Notes: generated by a model from the sequence alone, not told the origin. Counted from the stretch's first letter, positions 28,445 through 41,114 are shown. The stretch: DNA of 64,000 nucleotides from Shinella granuli (GCF_004341885.1 NZ_SLVX01000015.1:62001-126000), one strand, 5' to 3'. A program made the numbers and translations.

Positions 28445-28894
28445 TCAATACAAGCGGATCAGCAGCGCACCGACGACGAGCAGCATGGCCCCCGCGATGC
28501 GGCCGAGGGAGATTTCGCGCACGGCCATGCCGAGAAAGCCGATGCGGTCGAGCAGGATGCCGGCCATGAGCTGGCCGGAAACGGCGAAGGCCATGACGGC
28601 GGCCGCGCCGATGCGCGGCGTCAGGAAGATGGCGGTCGTCACATAGACCGTGCCGAGCGCGCCGCCGGCAAAATAGAGCCAGGCATCCGGCCCGCGCCAG
28701 TCCGGCGCCCGGCCCTCGAAGGCGGCGGTGGCGAAGACGACGAGGGCGAGGACGAGCGCGCCCGAGAAGAACGAGACGCAGGCGGCGGCGACCGGCATGC
28801 CGAGCCCGCGGCCAAGCAGCGCATTGATGGGGGCCTGGATGGCGATGCACGCGCCCGCCGCAATGCCGAGCAGCGCCCAGAGGAAAGCAGCCAT
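28445..28894 (-). CDS. DMT_YdcZ (DUF606) family membrane transporter
   Basis: 149-residue membrane protein with five helices, the half-size YdcZ form of the DMT superfamily. It begins [28 protein letters not shown] and ends [11 protein letters not shown]. Such half-transporters often form dimers; substrate unknown. It lies eight bases upstream of queA on the same strand, so it is probably co-transcribed. Confidence 0.82.
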   Translation of the reverse strand: MAAFLWALLGIAAGACIAIQAPINALLGRGLGMPVAAACVSFFSGALVLALVVFATAAFEGRAPDWRGPDAWLYFAGGALGTVYVTTAIFLTPRIGAAAVMAFAVSGQLMAGILLDRIGFLGMAVREISLGRIAGAMLLVVGALLIRLY

Positions 28895-28921
28895 ATCGAC
28901 TTGTCTCTTGAAAAGCGCACA

Positions 28922-28954
28922 AAGAAAAACCGCGCCCGCCGGGGCGAGCGCGGT
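28922..28954 (-). terminator. Rho-independent terminator after the cytoplasmic cyclophilin gene
   Basis: Reading the minus strand, an 11-bp GC-rich stem (CCGCGCTCGCC with GGCGGGCGCGG, one mismatch) is followed by TTTTTCTTTG. It separates the cyclophilin gene from the downstream YdcZ-queA-tgt group. Confidence 0.75.
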
Positions 28955-28974
28955 CGAAAACGAAAGGTTCTCTA

Positions 28975-29490
28975 TCAGGCCGCCACGTCGGCGGCAACCT
29001 TCATCGAGACGATGGTGTCGGGATCGCGCACCGGCTCGCCGCGCTTGATCTTGTCGATGTTTTCCATGCCTTCGACGACCTGGCCCCAGACGGAATACTG
29101 CTTGTTGAGCCAGGGGGCATCGGTGAAGCAGATGAAGAACTGCGAGTTGGCCGAGTTCGGCATCTGGCTGCGGGCCATGGAGCAGGTGCCGCGCACATGG
29201 CTCATGTTGGAGAACTCGGCCTTGAGGTCCGGCTTTTCCGAGCCGCCCATGCCGGCGCGGGCCGGGTTGAAGTCCTTGCCGCCGGTCTTGCCGTACTGCA
29301 CGTCGCCGGTCTGGGCCATGAAGTCCTCGATGACGCGGTGGAACACGACGCCGTCATAGGCGCCTTCGCGCGTCAGCTCCTTGATGCGCGCGACGTGGCC
29401 CGGTGCGAGATCCGGAAGCAGTTGGATGACCACCTTGCCCTTCGTGGTCTCCATGATGATGGTGTTTTCCGGATCCTTGATCTCGGCCAT
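28975..29490 (-). CDS. Peptidyl-prolyl cis-trans isomerase, cyclophilin type, cytoplasmic
   Basis: 171-residue cyclophilin without a signal peptide. It shows [52 protein letters not shown] and [14 protein letters not shown]. It accelerates prolyl isomerisation in folding. It sits 82 bases downstream of the exported paralogue; the two share about two thirds of the core motifs and probably arose by duplication. Confidence 0.94.
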   Translation of the reverse strand: MAEIKDPENTIIMETTKGKVVIQLLPDLAPGHVARIKELTREGAYDGVVFHRVIEDFMAQTGDVQYGKTGGKDFNPARAGMGGSEKPDLKAEFSNMSHVRGTCSMARSQMPNSANSQFFICFTDAPWLNKQYSVWGQVVEGMENIDKIKRGEPVRDPDTIVSMKVAADVAA

Positions 29491-29572
29491 GGTCTTTCTC
29501 CTTCAAAGGCATGTTGCGCAAAAGGTGTGTCGCCGTTCTGCGATTGCAACGGGCGACACAGCAAAAAGTGGA

Positions 29573-30142
29573 TTACTTGCCGACGGTGACCTTGATCATC
29601 CGGTCGGGATCGGTGACCGCGCCGTTGTTGGCCTCGTCGCCGCGCTTGATCTTGTCGACGTTCTCCATGCCGGAAACGACCTTGCCGACGACCGTGTACT
29701 GGCCGTTCAGGAAGTCGCCCGGGGCGAACATGATGAAGAACTGCGAATTGGCGGAGTTCGGGTCCTGCGAACGGGCCATGCCGACCGTGCCGCGCTCGAA
29801 GGGCACGTCGGAGAATTCCTGCGGCAGGTCCGGCTGGCTGGAACCGCCCGTGCCGGCCGCGCCCGGCTGGAAGCCGTCTTCCATGTCGCCGAACTGCACG
29901 TCGCCGGTCTGTGCCATGAAGCCTTCGATCACGCGGTGGAAGGCGACATTGTCGTATTCGCCGGCGGCGGCGAGCGCCTTGATGCGCTCGACATGCTTGG
30001 GCGCGACCTTATCGTTCAGCTCGACGACGACGGGGCCGTCCTTGAGCTGGATCGTGATGAACTCGGCGGCCTGGGCAACGACGGCGCTCGTCGTGGTCGC
30101 AAGGAAGAGGGCTCCTGCAAAGGCAAAACGGAGGATGGTCAT
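29573..30142 (-). CDS. Peptidyl-prolyl cis-trans isomerase, cyclophilin type, exported
   Basis: 189-residue cyclophilin with an N-terminal signal peptide (MTILRFAFAGALFLATTTSA, cleaved near AQAAEF), so it acts in the periplasm. Core motifs [37 protein letters not shown] and VVGKVVSGMENVDKI are intact. It follows coaD by 33 bases and precedes the cytoplasmic paralogue, likely one transcript. Confidence 0.94.
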   Translation of the reverse strand: MTILRFAFAGALFLATTTSAVVAQAAEFITIQLKDGPVVVELNDKVAPKHVERIKALAAAGEYDNVAFHRVIEGFMAQTGDVQFGDMEDGFQPGAAGTGGSSQPDLPQEFSDVPFERGTVGMARSQDPNSANSQFFIMFAPGDFLNGQYTVVGKVVSGMENVDKIKRGDEANNGAVTDPDRMIKVTVGK

Positions 30143-30175
30143 GATAGCTCCCTTGAGGGGTTCAGGATGATGGGC

Positions 30176-30670
30176 TCAGCCCGTCTTGCGGGCTTTCAGC
30201 GCCGTGAAGACGGGCGCCGGAACGAAGGCACTGACATCGCCGCCCATGGCCGCGATCTGGCGGACCAATGTGGCGGTAATGGGCCGCGAGGCGACGCCCG
30301 CCGGCAGGAAGACGGTCTGCACATCAGGCGCCATCTGGCGGTTCATGCCGGCCATCTGCATTTCATAGTCGAGATCCGTGCCGTCGCGCAGGCCCCGGAT
30401 CAAGAGGCGCGCACCGTGCTCGCGCGCGGCATCGACGACCAGATTGGAAAAGGAGACGACGCTGACATCCCCTGCCCGCGCCGGCAACGCCTCGGCGATC
30501 GACCGGCGGATGAGGTCCGCGCGCTCCTCGAAGGAGAAGAGCGGTGTCTTGCCGGGATGGATGCCGATCGCGACGATGACCTCGGGCGCCACGTTCAGCG
30601 CCTGCACGAGCACGTCGATATGGCCGTTGGTGATCGGATCGAAAGAGCCAGGGTAGAAGGCGACTGTCAT
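30176..30670 (-). CDS. coaD: Phosphopantetheine adenylyltransferase
   Basis: 164-residue enzyme of the penultimate coenzyme A step, joining phosphopantetheine and ATP. It has [17 protein letters not shown] with the TxGH motif at 14-17, [22 protein letters not shown], and the C-terminal [16 protein letters not shown]. The start is ATG 30670. It is first in the coaD-cyclophilin-cyclophilin run. Confidence 0.95.
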   Translation of the reverse strand: MTVAFYPGSFDPITNGHIDVLVQALNVAPEVIVAIGIHPGKTPLFSFEERADLIRRSIAEALPARAGDVSVVSFSNLVVDAAREHGARLLIRGLRDGTDLDYEMQMAGMNRQMAPDVQTVFLPAGVASRPITATLVRQIAAMGGDVSAFVPAPVFTALKARKTG

Positions 30671-30919
30671 CGGCGGGGTCCCGTTTGCCGCCTTTTGTCA
30701 CGGACGGCCCCTTTCCGCAAGGGCGCGGCCCGTCGCAGCCCACACTGTCCCCTGCCAAGAACATGAACGCGGCATGAACGGGCCGTTCAAGACCATTTCA
30801 GGCAGGCCATGTCTAAATAGCAGCATCGGAGCCGGGAACAAAGGTCGCCCTCGCGCATTCTCCCGGCTGAATACAGTGAAACAAGTAATGCGTTTCCTTA
30901 GGCTTGAAGGAACACGAAA

Positions 30920-31045
30920 ATGGCCCTCGCTCTACTCTGCATGACCATGTTCATCGCCCTTACCGCCGCGACCATCCATGCGCTGCGGGAAGAGGATCGC
31001 CCGGCAACGCCGAAAATCGCCGCCCGCGGCAAGTGGCTGCGTTGA
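30920..31045 (+). CDS. Putative small membrane protein, 41 residues
   Basis: Reads MALALLCMTMFIALTAATIH, one hydrophobic helix, then a basic tail ending GKWLR. GAAGGAA lies about nine bases before the ATG. It is followed 13 bases later by a second small membrane ORF, so the two form a mini-operon upstream of tandem hairpins. No family is recognised. Confidence 0.5.
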   Translation: MALALLCMTMFIALTAATIHALREEDRPATPKIAARGKWLR

Positions 31046-31058
31046 GCGGAACAGCACC

Positions 31059-31205
31059 ATGGCCGCGCTCACCATCTTCTTCACGATCTTCATCAGCACC
31101 GTCTTCACCTTCGACTTCGTGCGCACGATCCTTGAACTGAAACGGGACCGCGCAGCCCTGAAGGCGGCCAGGCTGAAAACCCAAGCAGGCGGCTTCGGCG
31201 TCTGA
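31059..31205 (+). CDS. Putative small membrane protein, 48 residues
   Basis: Starts MAALTIFFTIFISTVFTFDF, a single helix, then a charged region RTILELKRDRAALKAARLK and a short tail. The start is 13 bases after the stop of the 41-residue ORF. A GCGGA site precedes it at a slightly long spacing. Function unknown. It is followed by the hairpin cluster that also ends gyrA. Confidence 0.5.
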   Translation: MAALTIFFTIFISTVFTFDFVRTILELKRDRAALKAARLKTQAGGFGV

Positions 31206-31271
31206 GAACGTCTCCCTGCGGCGCGCCGCCCCCGGCGTCGGACCTGCCGCAGCACGTATGCCGCCGTCAGA

Positions 31272-31300
31272 GCGGGCAGCCTTTCCTCCGGGCTGCCCGC
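31272..31300. repeat. Stem-loop A in the gyrA 3' hairpin cluster
   Basis: Perfect 9-bp stem GCGGGCAGC (31272-31280) with GCTGCCCGC (31292-31300). Neither side has a T-run, so it is a structure rather than a classical terminator. Confidence 0.7.
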
Positions 31301-31307
31301 AAAATTG

Positions 31308-31343
31308 AAAAGCCGGACGGTCGTTCCCTGCCGTCCGGCTTTT
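31308..31343. terminator. Bidirectional terminator B between the small ORFs and gyrA
   Basis: Perfect 13-bp stem AAAAGCCGGACGG (31308-31320) with CCGTCCGGCTTTT (31331-31343) around a ten-base loop, giving T-runs on both strands. It can end the small-ORF transcript and gyrA. Confidence 0.85.
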
Positions 31344-31353
31344 CCGTTTCAAG

Positions 31354-31395
31354 AAAACAGGGCCTTTCCGGCGCGTGCCGGAAAGGCCCTGTTTT
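31354..31395. terminator. Bidirectional terminator C next to gyrA
   Basis: Perfect 18-bp stem beginning AAAACAGGGCCTTTCCGG (31354-31371) and its complement (31378-31395) with a six-base loop. It ends 33 bases from the gyrA stop and has T-runs on both strands. Confidence 0.88.
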
Positions 31396-31427
31396 GTTTC
31401 GATTGCGAAGGCCGGACCGTTTCCGGC

Positions 31428-34208
31428 CTATTCCTCGGCCGGCGGCGTCGCATCCCCGGCGTCGACATCGCCTTCGATGCCGTTGCCGTCCGCATCGTCC
31501 TCGCCTTCCGGCTCGCTGATGCGCTCGACCGAGACGACCTTCTCGTCCTTGGCGGTGGAGAAGATGGTGACGCCCTTCGTCGCGCGGCTGGCGATGCGGA
31601 TGCCGTCGACCGGCACGCGGATCAACTGTCCGCCGTCGGAGACGAGCATGAGCTGGTCCTTCTCCTCGACCGGGAAGGCGGCGACGAGTTCGCCGATCTC
31701 GTTGGTCTTCGAGGTGTCGGTGGCGCGGATGCCCTTGCCGCCGCGGCCGGAGGTGCGGAAGTCGTAGGAGGACGATCGCTTGCCGAAACCCTTCTGTGAC
31801 ACCGTCAGCACGAACTGCTCGCGGGACCTCAGGTCCTGGTAGCGCTCTTCGGAGAGATCGCCGACTTCGCCGACCTCCTCGCCGACCAGCGCGATATCCT
31901 CCTCGTCGACGCCGCTGGCGCGGCGTTCCGCGGCGGAGCGCTTCAGGTAGGCGGCGCGCTCCCACGGTTCGGCATCGACATGGCTGACGATCGTCATCGA
32001 GATGATGCGGTCGCCGGCGCCCAGCGTGATGCCGCGCACGCCGACCGAGTTGCGGCCGGCGAAGACGCGCACGTCGTCGACCGGGAAGCGGATGCACTGG
32101 CCGAGCGCCGTCGTCAGCAGCACGTCGTCGTTCTCCGTGCAGGTCTCGACATTGAGGATCTCGTCGCCCTCTTCCTCCAGCTTCATCGCGATCTTGCCGT
32201 TGCGGTTGACCTGGACGAAATCGCTGAGCTTGTTGCGGCGCACCGTGCCGCGGGTCGTCGAGAACATGACGTCGAGGTTTTCCCAGGTCGTCTCGTCCTC
32301 GGGCAGCGGCATGATGGTGGTGATGCGCTCGCCGGGCTCCAGCGGCAGCATGTTGATCAGCGCCTTGCCCTTGGATTGCGGCGTGCCGATCGGCAGGCGC
32401 CAGACCTTCTCCTTGTAGACGATGCCGCGCGAGGAGAAGAACAGGACCGGCGTGTGCGTGTTGGCGACGAAGAGGCGGGTCGCGAAATCCTCGTCCTTCA
32501 TGGCCATGCCGGAGCGGCCCTTGCCGCCGCGGCGCTGCGCGCGGTAGGTGGCGAGCGGCACGCGCTTGACGTAGCCGGCATGCGACACGGTGACGACCAT
32601 GTCCTCGCGGGCAATCAGGTCCTCGTCGTCCATGTCCGGGCCGCCCTCGGCGATCTCGGTGCGGCGCGGCGTGCCGAATTCATCGCGGATCGCGCCGAGC
32701 TCGTCCTTGACGATGGTCATGATGCGCAGGCGCGAGGACAGGATGTCGAGGTAGTCCTTGATCTCCTCGCCGATCTTGTTCAGCTCCTCGTCGATTTCGT
32801 CGCGGCCGAGGGCCGTGAGACGGGCGAGGCGCAGCTCGAGGATGGCGCGGGCCTGCTCTTCGGAGAGATTGTAGGTCAGGTCCTCGTTGATGCGGTGGCG
32901 CGGGTCGTCGATGAGGCGGATCAGCGCATCGACGTCCTTGGCCGGCCAGCGGCGCTCCATCAACTGCTCGCGCGCCGTCTGCGGATCGGGCGCGCGGCGG
33001 ATGAGGCTGATCACCTCGTCGATATTGGCGACGGCAATCGCAAGGCCGACCAGGACGTGGGCGCGGTCGCGCGCCTTGCGCAAGAGGTATTTCGTGCGGC
33101 GGCTGACGACCTCCTCGCGGAAGGCGACGAAGGCGCGCAGCATGTCGAGCAGCGTCATCTGCTCCGGCTTGCCGCCGTTCAGCGCCACCATGTTGCAGCC
33201 GAAGGAGGTCTGCAGCGGGGTATAGCGGTAGAGCTGGTTCAGGATGACGTCGGCATTGGCGTCGCGCTTCAACTCGATGACGACGCGGTAACCGTCGCGG
33301 TCGGACTCGTCGCGCAGGTCGGAAATGCCCTCGATGCGCTTGTCGCGCACGAGTTCCGCCATCTTCTCGATCATCGTCGCCTTGTTCACCTGGAACGGGA
33401 TCTCGTTGATGATGATCTGCTCGCGGTCGCCGCGCATCGGCTCGATGCGGGCGCGGCCGCGCATGATGACGGAGCCGCGGCCGGTCTCGTAGGCCTGGCG
33501 GATGCCGGCACGGCCGAGGATCAGCGCGCCGGTCGGGAAATCCGGGCCGGGGATGATCTGCATCAGGTCGAGCAGTTCGATCGCCGGATTGTCGATCAGC
33601 GCGATACAGCCGTTGATGACCTCGGCGAGATTGTGCGGCGGGATGTTCGTCGCCATGCCGACGGCGATGCCGCCCGCGCCGTTGACGAGCAGGTTGGGGA
33701 ATTTCGCGGGAACGACGACGGGCTCGCTCATCGTGCCGTCATAGTTGTCGCGGAAGTTCACCGTTTCCTTGTCGAGGTCGTCGAGCAGGGAATGGGCGGC
33801 CTTCTCAAGGCGGCATTCCGTATAACGCTGGGCCGCCGGCGGGTCGCCGTCGACGGAGCCGAAATTGCCCTGGCCGTCGATCAGCGGCAGGCGGAGCGAC
33901 CAGTCCTGCGCCATGCGCGCCAGCGCGTCGTAGATCGCCGCATCGCCGTGCGGATGGTATTTACCCATCACGTCACCGGTGACGCGCGCCGACTTCACGT
34001 ATTTCTTGTTCCAGTCGACGCCCATCTCGCTCATCGAGTAGAGGATGCGCCGGTGCACGGGCTTGAGGCCGTCGCGCACATCGGGCAGCGCGCGGGACAC
34101 GATCACGCTCATGGCGTAGTCGAGATAGGACCGCTGCATTTCCTCGATGATGGAAATAGGCTCAATGCCGGGAGGGTTTTTTCCGCCGGGTGTCGATTGC
34201 TCTGTCAA
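31428..34208 (-). CDS. gyrA: DNA gyrase subunit A
   Basis: 926-residue subunit of the type II topoisomerase that introduces negative supercoils. The breakage-reunion domain holds the catalytic Tyr in AAQRYTECR; the C-terminal beta-pinwheel includes the gyrase box [10 protein letters not shown]. In the quinolone-determining region the sequence is [10 protein letters not shown], so Ala90 stands where E. coli has Ser83 and Asp94 matches Asp87. The C-terminal tail is acidic. Start ATG 34208 (MTEQSTPGG). Confidence 0.97.
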   Translation of the reverse strand: MTEQSTPGGKNPPGIEPISIIEEMQRSYLDYAMSVIVSRALPDVRDGLKPVHRRILYSMSEMGVDWNKKYVKSARVTGDVMGKYHPHGDAAIYDALARMAQDWSLRLPLIDGQGNFGSVDGDPPAAQRYTECRLEKAAHSLLDDLDKETVNFRDNYDGTMSEPVVVPAKFPNLLVNGAGGIAVGMATNIPPHNLAEVINGCIALIDNPAIELLDLMQIIPGPDFPTGALILGRAGIRQAYETGRGSVIMRGRARIEPMRGDREQIIINEIPFQVNKATMIEKMAELVRDKRIEGISDLRDESDRDGYRVVIELKRDANADVILNQLYRYTPLQTSFGCNMVALNGGKPEQMTLLDMLRAFVAFREEVVSRRTKYLLRKARDRAHVLVGLAIAVANIDEVISLIRRAPDPQTAREQLMERRWPAKDVDALIRLIDDPRHRINEDLTYNLSEEQARAILELRLARLTALGRDEIDEELNKIGEEIKDYLDILSSRLRIMTIVKDELGAIRDEFGTPRRTEIAEGGPDMDDEDLIAREDMVVTVSHAGYVKRVPLATYRAQRRGGKGRSGMAMKDEDFATRLFVANTHTPVLFFSSRGIVYKEKVWRLPIGTPQSKGKALINMLPLEPGERITTIMPLPEDETTWENLDVMFSTTRGTVRRNKLSDFVQVNRNGKIAMKLEEEGDEILNVETCTENDDVLLTTALGQCIRFPVDDVRVFAGRNSVGVRGITLGAGDRIISMTIVSHVDAEPWERAAYLKRSAAERRASGVDEEDIALVGEEVGEVGDLSEERYQDLRSREQFVLTVSQKGFGKRSSSYDFRTSGRGGKGIRATDTSKTNEIGELVAAFPVEEKDQLMLVSDGGQLIRVPVDGIRIASRATKGVTIFSTAKDEKVVSVERISEPEGEDDADGNGIEGDVDAGDATPPAEE

Positions 34209-34450
34209 TTTCGGTCACGATCGTTGTTCAGAATCAGAAGGGAATTTTATAGCCTACCGGCGCTGGGAGCGCCAATTTTGCCGGGGGTTTTGAACAGGCT
34301 TTTCCAAGTAAAATCCGCCAATTTGCGCATTTTCATGGCCGTGGCGCCGCATTGGTCCGACCGCCCTTCCCTTGCGCGGCGCCCTCCCCTAACAATAGCC
34401 GGACAAGGCCGGGAAAAATCGGCCGCGCAACGGCGAGGGGAACGCCAGAC

Positions 34451-35080
34451 ATGCTCAATATCGATCTTCTGATCAATGCGATCACGACCCTGCTCGTGAC
34501 CATCGATCCGCCGGGCCTCGCCCCGATCTTCCTGGGGCTCACCGTCGGCATGACGCGCCCGCAGCGCACGCAGGTGGCGCTGCGCGGCTGCATCATCGCC
34601 TTCTGCATTCTCGCCGTCTTCGCGCTGACGGGCGCCGGCGTGCTCTCGCTGCTCGGCATCTCCATCGGCGCCTTCCGCATCGCCGGCGGCCTGCTCCTGT
34701 TCTGGATCGCCTTCGAGATGATCTTCGAGCGCCGCAACGAGCGGAAGGAAAAGACCAGCGAGGTGGCGATCACCCGCGACCACATCCACAACATCGCCGT
34801 CTTCCCGCTCGCCCTGCCGCTGATCGCCGGCCCCGGCGCGATCTCCGCGACGATCCTCACCTCGGGCTCCTTCCCCTCGGCGCTCGAACGCGGCGCCCTG
34901 ATTGGCGTCATCGCGCTCTGCATCGCCATCCTGTTCCTGTCGCTGGTCATCGCCGAGCGCATCGACCGCTTCCTCGGCAAGACCGGCCGCGCCATCCTGA
35001 CACGCCTGCTGGGCGTCATCCTCGCCGCGCTCGCCGTGCAGTTCGTGGTGGACGGCGTGAAGTCGGTGTTCATCGGCTGA
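34451..35080 (+). CDS. MarC family (UPF0056) integral membrane protein
   Basis: 209-residue inner-membrane protein with six helices, the usual MarC length. It has the MarC traits TTLLVTIDPPGLAPIFLGLT at the N terminus and FPLALPLIAGPGAISATI in helix 4. The function of MarC proteins is not established despite the historic link to multiple antibiotic resistance. Start ATG 34451 is chosen because the hydrophobic protein begins there; an upstream in-frame start at 34352 is less likely. It is divergent from gyrA. Confidence 0.9.
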   Translation: MLNIDLLINAITTLLVTIDPPGLAPIFLGLTVGMTRPQRTQVALRGCIIAFCILAVFALTGAGVLSLLGISIGAFRIAGGLLLFWIAFEMIFERRNERKEKTSEVAITRDHIHNIAVFPLALPLIAGPGAISATILTSGSFPSALERGALIGVIALCIAILFLSLVIAERIDRFLGKTGRAILTRLLGVILAALAVQFVVDGVKSVFIG

Positions 35081-35136
35081 TGGATGCCCCGCTCCCCGCG
35101 GAGCGATCGCACGGGGAAGGAAACCGCCGCCACATC

Positions 35137-35268
35137 CACCTTCTCCCCGCTTGCGGGGAGAAGGTGCCGGCAGGCGGATGAGGGGGATGCCGAAGGCAAG
35201 AAAAGCCAAGGATTTCACCCGCCCCTCATCCGACCCTTCGGGCCACCTTCTCTCCCAGGGGAGAAGGG
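35137..35268. repeat. RIME-like rhizobial palindromic repeat
   Basis: An outer palindrome pairs GGCGGATGAGGGG (35173-35185) with CCCCTCATCCG (35222-35232). Inside its flanks lie a 14-bp hairpin CACCTTCTCCCCGC/GCGGGGAGAAGGTG (35137-35166) and a related arm CCACCTTCTCTCCC with GGGGAGAAGG (35243-35267). This nested-palindrome layout matches the rhizobial intergenic mosaic element family. It fills most of the 313-base gap between marC and the cupin gene; the last 125 bases of the gap hold nothing I recognise. Confidence 0.65.
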
Positions 35269-35393
35269 AAGATCAGCGATGTCGGATTCCATAAGCTCAC
35301 CTAGGAGAAGCCTGGGAGGCACCCGCAGGGAGAGAGGCGTGGTGCCGTCATTCCACAGGCTATAGTCCGGCGCCTCGTGCGGGTGTCCGCCGG

Positions 35394-35801
35394 TTAGGGA
35401 TTTTCGGCGAACCATTTTGCGATGGCCGGCATGTTCTCCTCGAAACCGCCGGGAAGGAACACGTTGAGCAGCCCGACGCGCTCGTCCGTGCGGTTCTCGA
35501 AGTCATGCAGCACGGTCGCCGGAATGCGCACGAAACTGCCCGCCGGCGCCTCCAGCCACTCCTCGCCGGCCAGGATGCTGGCGACACCGGCGATCACGTA
35601 GAAAAGCTCGACATTGTCCGCATGGGAATGGGCGCCCGGCCCGGCCGCACCGGGCTCCAGCCACCATTCGGAGACGCTGTAGGCATTGCGGGTCTCGCCA
35701 TGGTCCGCCTTGAAGACCGCGCTCATGCGGCCGAGCGGATAGCTGCGTCCCTCGCCCGGCCGCAGGAACAACACGTCTGCGGCCGTCTTTTCAAAGTCCA
35801 T
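35394..35801 (-). CDS. Cupin-domain protein
   Basis: 135-residue single-domain cupin. The first metal-binding motif is PGAHSHADNVELFYVIAG and the second is IPATVLHDFENRT. Small cupins of this type serve as enzymes or sugar-/ligand-binding proteins; the sequence does not tell which. Start ATG 35801. It sits 77 bases downstream of ssb on the same strand. Confidence 0.82.
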   Translation of the reverse strand: MDFEKTAADVLFLRPGEGRSYPLGRMSAVFKADHGETRNAYSVSEWWLEPGAAGPGAHSHADNVELFYVIAGVASILAGEEWLEAPAGSFVRIPATVLHDFENRTDERVGLLNVFLPGGFEENMPAIAKWFAENP

Positions 35802-35878
35802 GACGCTTCCTTTCCTGGCGTGCCTGCCCGTCGAAAGCGCCCGGGAAGGCCGGCGACAGCCGGCCTCGCTCCCTATCC

Positions 35879-36385
35879 TCAGAACGGGATGTCGTCGTCC
35901 ATGTCGCGCGAGAGCGAGCCGCTCGAACGGCTGCTGCTGCTGCCGCCGCCCGAAGCCGGACGCGAGCCGTAGTCGTCGTAGTTCGGCGCCGCGCCGAAGT
36001 CGCCGCCGCCCCGGCGCTCGCCGCCGCCTTCGCCGCGGCCGTCCAGCATGGTCAGGGTCGAGTTGAAGCCCTGCAGCACGACTTCCGTCGAATAGCGGTC
36101 GTTACCGGTCTGGTCCTGCCACTTGCGGGTCTGCAGCGCGCCCTCGATATAGAGTTTCGCGCCCTTCTTCACATATTGCTCGACGACCTTGCACAGACCC
36201 TCGTTGAAGACCACGACATTGTGCCATTCGGTCTTCTCGCGGCGCTCGCCGCTGTTGCGGTCGCGCCAGGTTTCCGAGGTGGCGATGCGCAGGTTGGCGA
36301 TCGGCCGACCGTCCTGCGTGCGCCGGATTTCCGGGTCCGCCCCGACATTGCCGATCAAGATCACCTTGTTGACGCTTCCAGCCAT
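35879..36385 (-). CDS. ssb: Single-stranded DNA-binding protein
   Basis: 168-residue SSB. The OB-fold covers about 1-110 ([37 protein letters not shown]). A Gly/Ser/Arg-rich linker follows, and the acidic tip DMDDDIPF, which recruits repair proteins, is intact. Start ATG 36385 (MAGSVNKV). It is divergent from uvrA across an SOS box. Confidence 0.97.
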   Translation of the reverse strand: MAGSVNKVILIGNVGADPEIRRTQDGRPIANLRIATSETWRDRNSGERREKTEWHNVVVFNEGLCKVVEQYVKKGAKLYIEGALQTRKWQDQTGNDRYSTEVVLQGFNSTLTMLDGRGEGGGERRGGGDFGAAPNYDDYGSRPASGGGSSSSRSSGSLSRDMDDDIPF

Positions 36386-36522
36386 ACCCGTAACTTCCCG
36401 TTATCGCGCCGGGCACATGGCGCCCGACATCATTTCACTACACGAATGCGGCATCTTATCGGCTGCCGATCGCCGGCGCCGCCCCGCACGAGTGGTAATC
36501 CACAGATCAATTGCAAAAATTC

Positions 36523-36537
36523 GTTCTTTTTTTGTTC
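36523..36537 (+). promoter_or_regulatory. LexA (SOS) box, alphaproteobacterial type
   Basis: GTTC-N7-GTTC is present exactly, with an all-T spacer. It lies between ssb and uvrA, about 140 bases from each start, as in other alphaproteobacteria in which uvrA is in the SOS regulon. Confidence 0.8.
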
Positions 36538-36677
36538 TAATAATTCCCTACACTCTTGTCAACCGAATCGGAAACGGGCACGGAATTCTCAAGACCGCGC
36601 ATGGACACGCCCCAACCCATCCCTACATAGGGGCCAGATCCGAAATTGATGCGCAACGACCCCTGACGCTGGATACC

Positions 36678-39596
<2,919 letters not shown>

Positions 39597-39599
39597 CCC

Positions 39600-40223
39600 A
39601 TGATCCTGATCGGCCAGTACGATTCGTCCTTTGTGCGCCGTGTGGGCATTGCGCTGCGGCTCTATGGCCTCCCCTTCGAGCACCGGCCCTGGTCGGTGTT
39701 CGGCGAGGGCGACAAGGTGCAGGCGGTCAACCCGCTGATGCGGGTGCCGACGCTGGTGCTGGACGATGGCGACGTGGTGGCCGACAGCTCCTCGATCCTC
39801 GATCATCTCGACGGCCTCGTGCCGCCGGAAAAGCGCCTCCTGCCGCAGGCCGAGCCCGCACGGCGGCAGGCGCTGAAGGTGATGGCCTTCGCGACCGGTC
39901 TTGCGGACAAGGGCGTCGGCCTGTTCTACGAGCTGCACCTGCACGAAACGCCTTCGGCCTTTTTCGTCGAGCGCTGCCGCTTGCAGATTTCAACCGTCCT
40001 TGCCGCGCTGGAGGCCGAGCGGGCCGCGCGGCCCGGAACATATTGGTTCGGCGGCATCACCCATGCCGATATCGCGGTCGCCTGCGCCTGGCGCCATGTC
40101 GGCGAGGCCCATCCCGGTCTCATCGACCCCGTCGCCTATCCCGCGCTTGCGGCCCATTGCGCCGGCATGGAGGCGCTGCCGGTGTTTCAGGACATTTCCC
40201 AGCCCTTCATCGCGCCCGCCTGA
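39600..40223 (+). CDS. Glutathione S-transferase family protein
   Basis: 207 residues with an N-terminal thioredoxin-like domain (MILIGQYDSSFVRRVGIALR, then VPTLVLDDGDVVADSSSIL) and a C-terminal helical domain (THADIAVACAWRHV). It starts three bases after the uvrA stop, so it may be read through from it. Substrate unknown. Confidence 0.88.
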   Translation: MILIGQYDSSFVRRVGIALRLYGLPFEHRPWSVFGEGDKVQAVNPLMRVPTLVLDDGDVVADSSSILDHLDGLVPPEKRLLPQAEPARRQALKVMAFATGLADKGVGLFYELHLHETPSAFFVERCRLQISTVLAALEAERAARPGTYWFGGITHADIAVACAWRHVGEAHPGLIDPVAYPALAAHCAGMEALPVFQDISQPFIAPA

Positions 40224-40258
40224 GAGGCGCCGCCATCTGTCTGTCGAGGAGAACTGAC

Positions 40259-41062
40259 ATGAGCACATCCGGCACCATCAGAACCGGCATCGGCGGCTGG
40301 ACCTTCGATCCCTGGGAAGGAACCTTCTATCCGGAAAAGCTGGCGAAGAAACGCCAGCTCGAATTCGCCAGCCGCGAACTGACGGCGATCGAGGTCAACG
40401 GCACCTATTACGGCTCGCAGAAGCCGGAAACCTTCGCCAAATGGGCCTCCGAAGTGCCGGACGGCTTCATCTTCTCGCTGAAGGCCAGCCGCTTCACGAC
40501 GAACCGCAAGGTCCTGGCCGATGGCGGCGAATCCGTCGAAAAGTTCCTGACGCAGGGGCTGACCGAACTCGGCGACCATCTCGGCCCGATCCTCTGGCAG
40601 TTCCCGCCGACGAAGAAGTTCGAGCCGGACGATTTCGAGGGTTTCCTGAAGCTGCTGCCGGAAAAGCTGGACGGCCTCGCGCTGAAACATGCGCTGGAAG
40701 TGCGCAACGATACGTTCCTCGTGCCGGAATTCGCGGCGCTCGCCCGCAAGTACAAGGCGGCGGTCGTCTACGCCCAGCATGCCGACTACCCCGAGATCGC
40801 CGACGTGACGGCGGATTTCGTCTATGCCCGCCTGCAGAAGGGCTCCGACGACATCAAGACCTGCTACCCGCCCGAAGCGCTCGATGAATGGGCGGAGCGG
40901 CTCAAGGCCTGGTCCGGTGGCGGCGAACCGGCCGATTTGCCGAAGATCGACCCGGCGACCAAGCCGGCGCAGAAACCGCGCGACGTTTTTGCCTTCTTCA
41001 TCACGTCGGGCAAGGTGAACGCGCCGAACGGCGCGCGCGAGCTGCAGCGGCGCACCGGCTGA
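40259..41062 (+). CDS. DUF72 domain-containing protein
   Basis: 267-residue TIM-barrel-like DUF72 protein. It has IRTGIGGWTFDPWEGTFYP at the N terminus, LTAIEVNGTYYGSQKPETFAKW and LWQFPPTKKF. Function unknown; family members are sometimes placed near DNA-repair genes. Start ATG 40259 follows GAGGAGAACTGAC. It is 35 bases downstream of the GST gene. Confidence 0.88.
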   Translation: MSTSGTIRTGIGGWTFDPWEGTFYPEKLAKKRQLEFASRELTAIEVNGTYYGSQKPETFAKWASEVPDGFIFSLKASRFTTNRKVLADGGESVEKFLTQGLTELGDHLGPILWQFPPTKKFEPDDFEGFLKLLPEKLDGLALKHALEVRNDTFLVPEFAALARKYKAAVVYAQHADYPEIADVTADFVYARLQKGSDDIKTCYPPEALDEWAERLKAWSGGGEPADLPKIDPATKPAQKPRDVFAFFITSGKVNAPNGARELQRRTG

Positions 41063-41114
41063 TGCCGCCGGCTGCCTGGCCCCTCGCCTTCGCCCATGTC
41101 TTTCGGCGCGGGCG

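Noticed and set aside
31980-34472. Long plus-strand frame opposite gyrA
   Set aside because: Shadow of gyrA codon bias; no recognisable domain.
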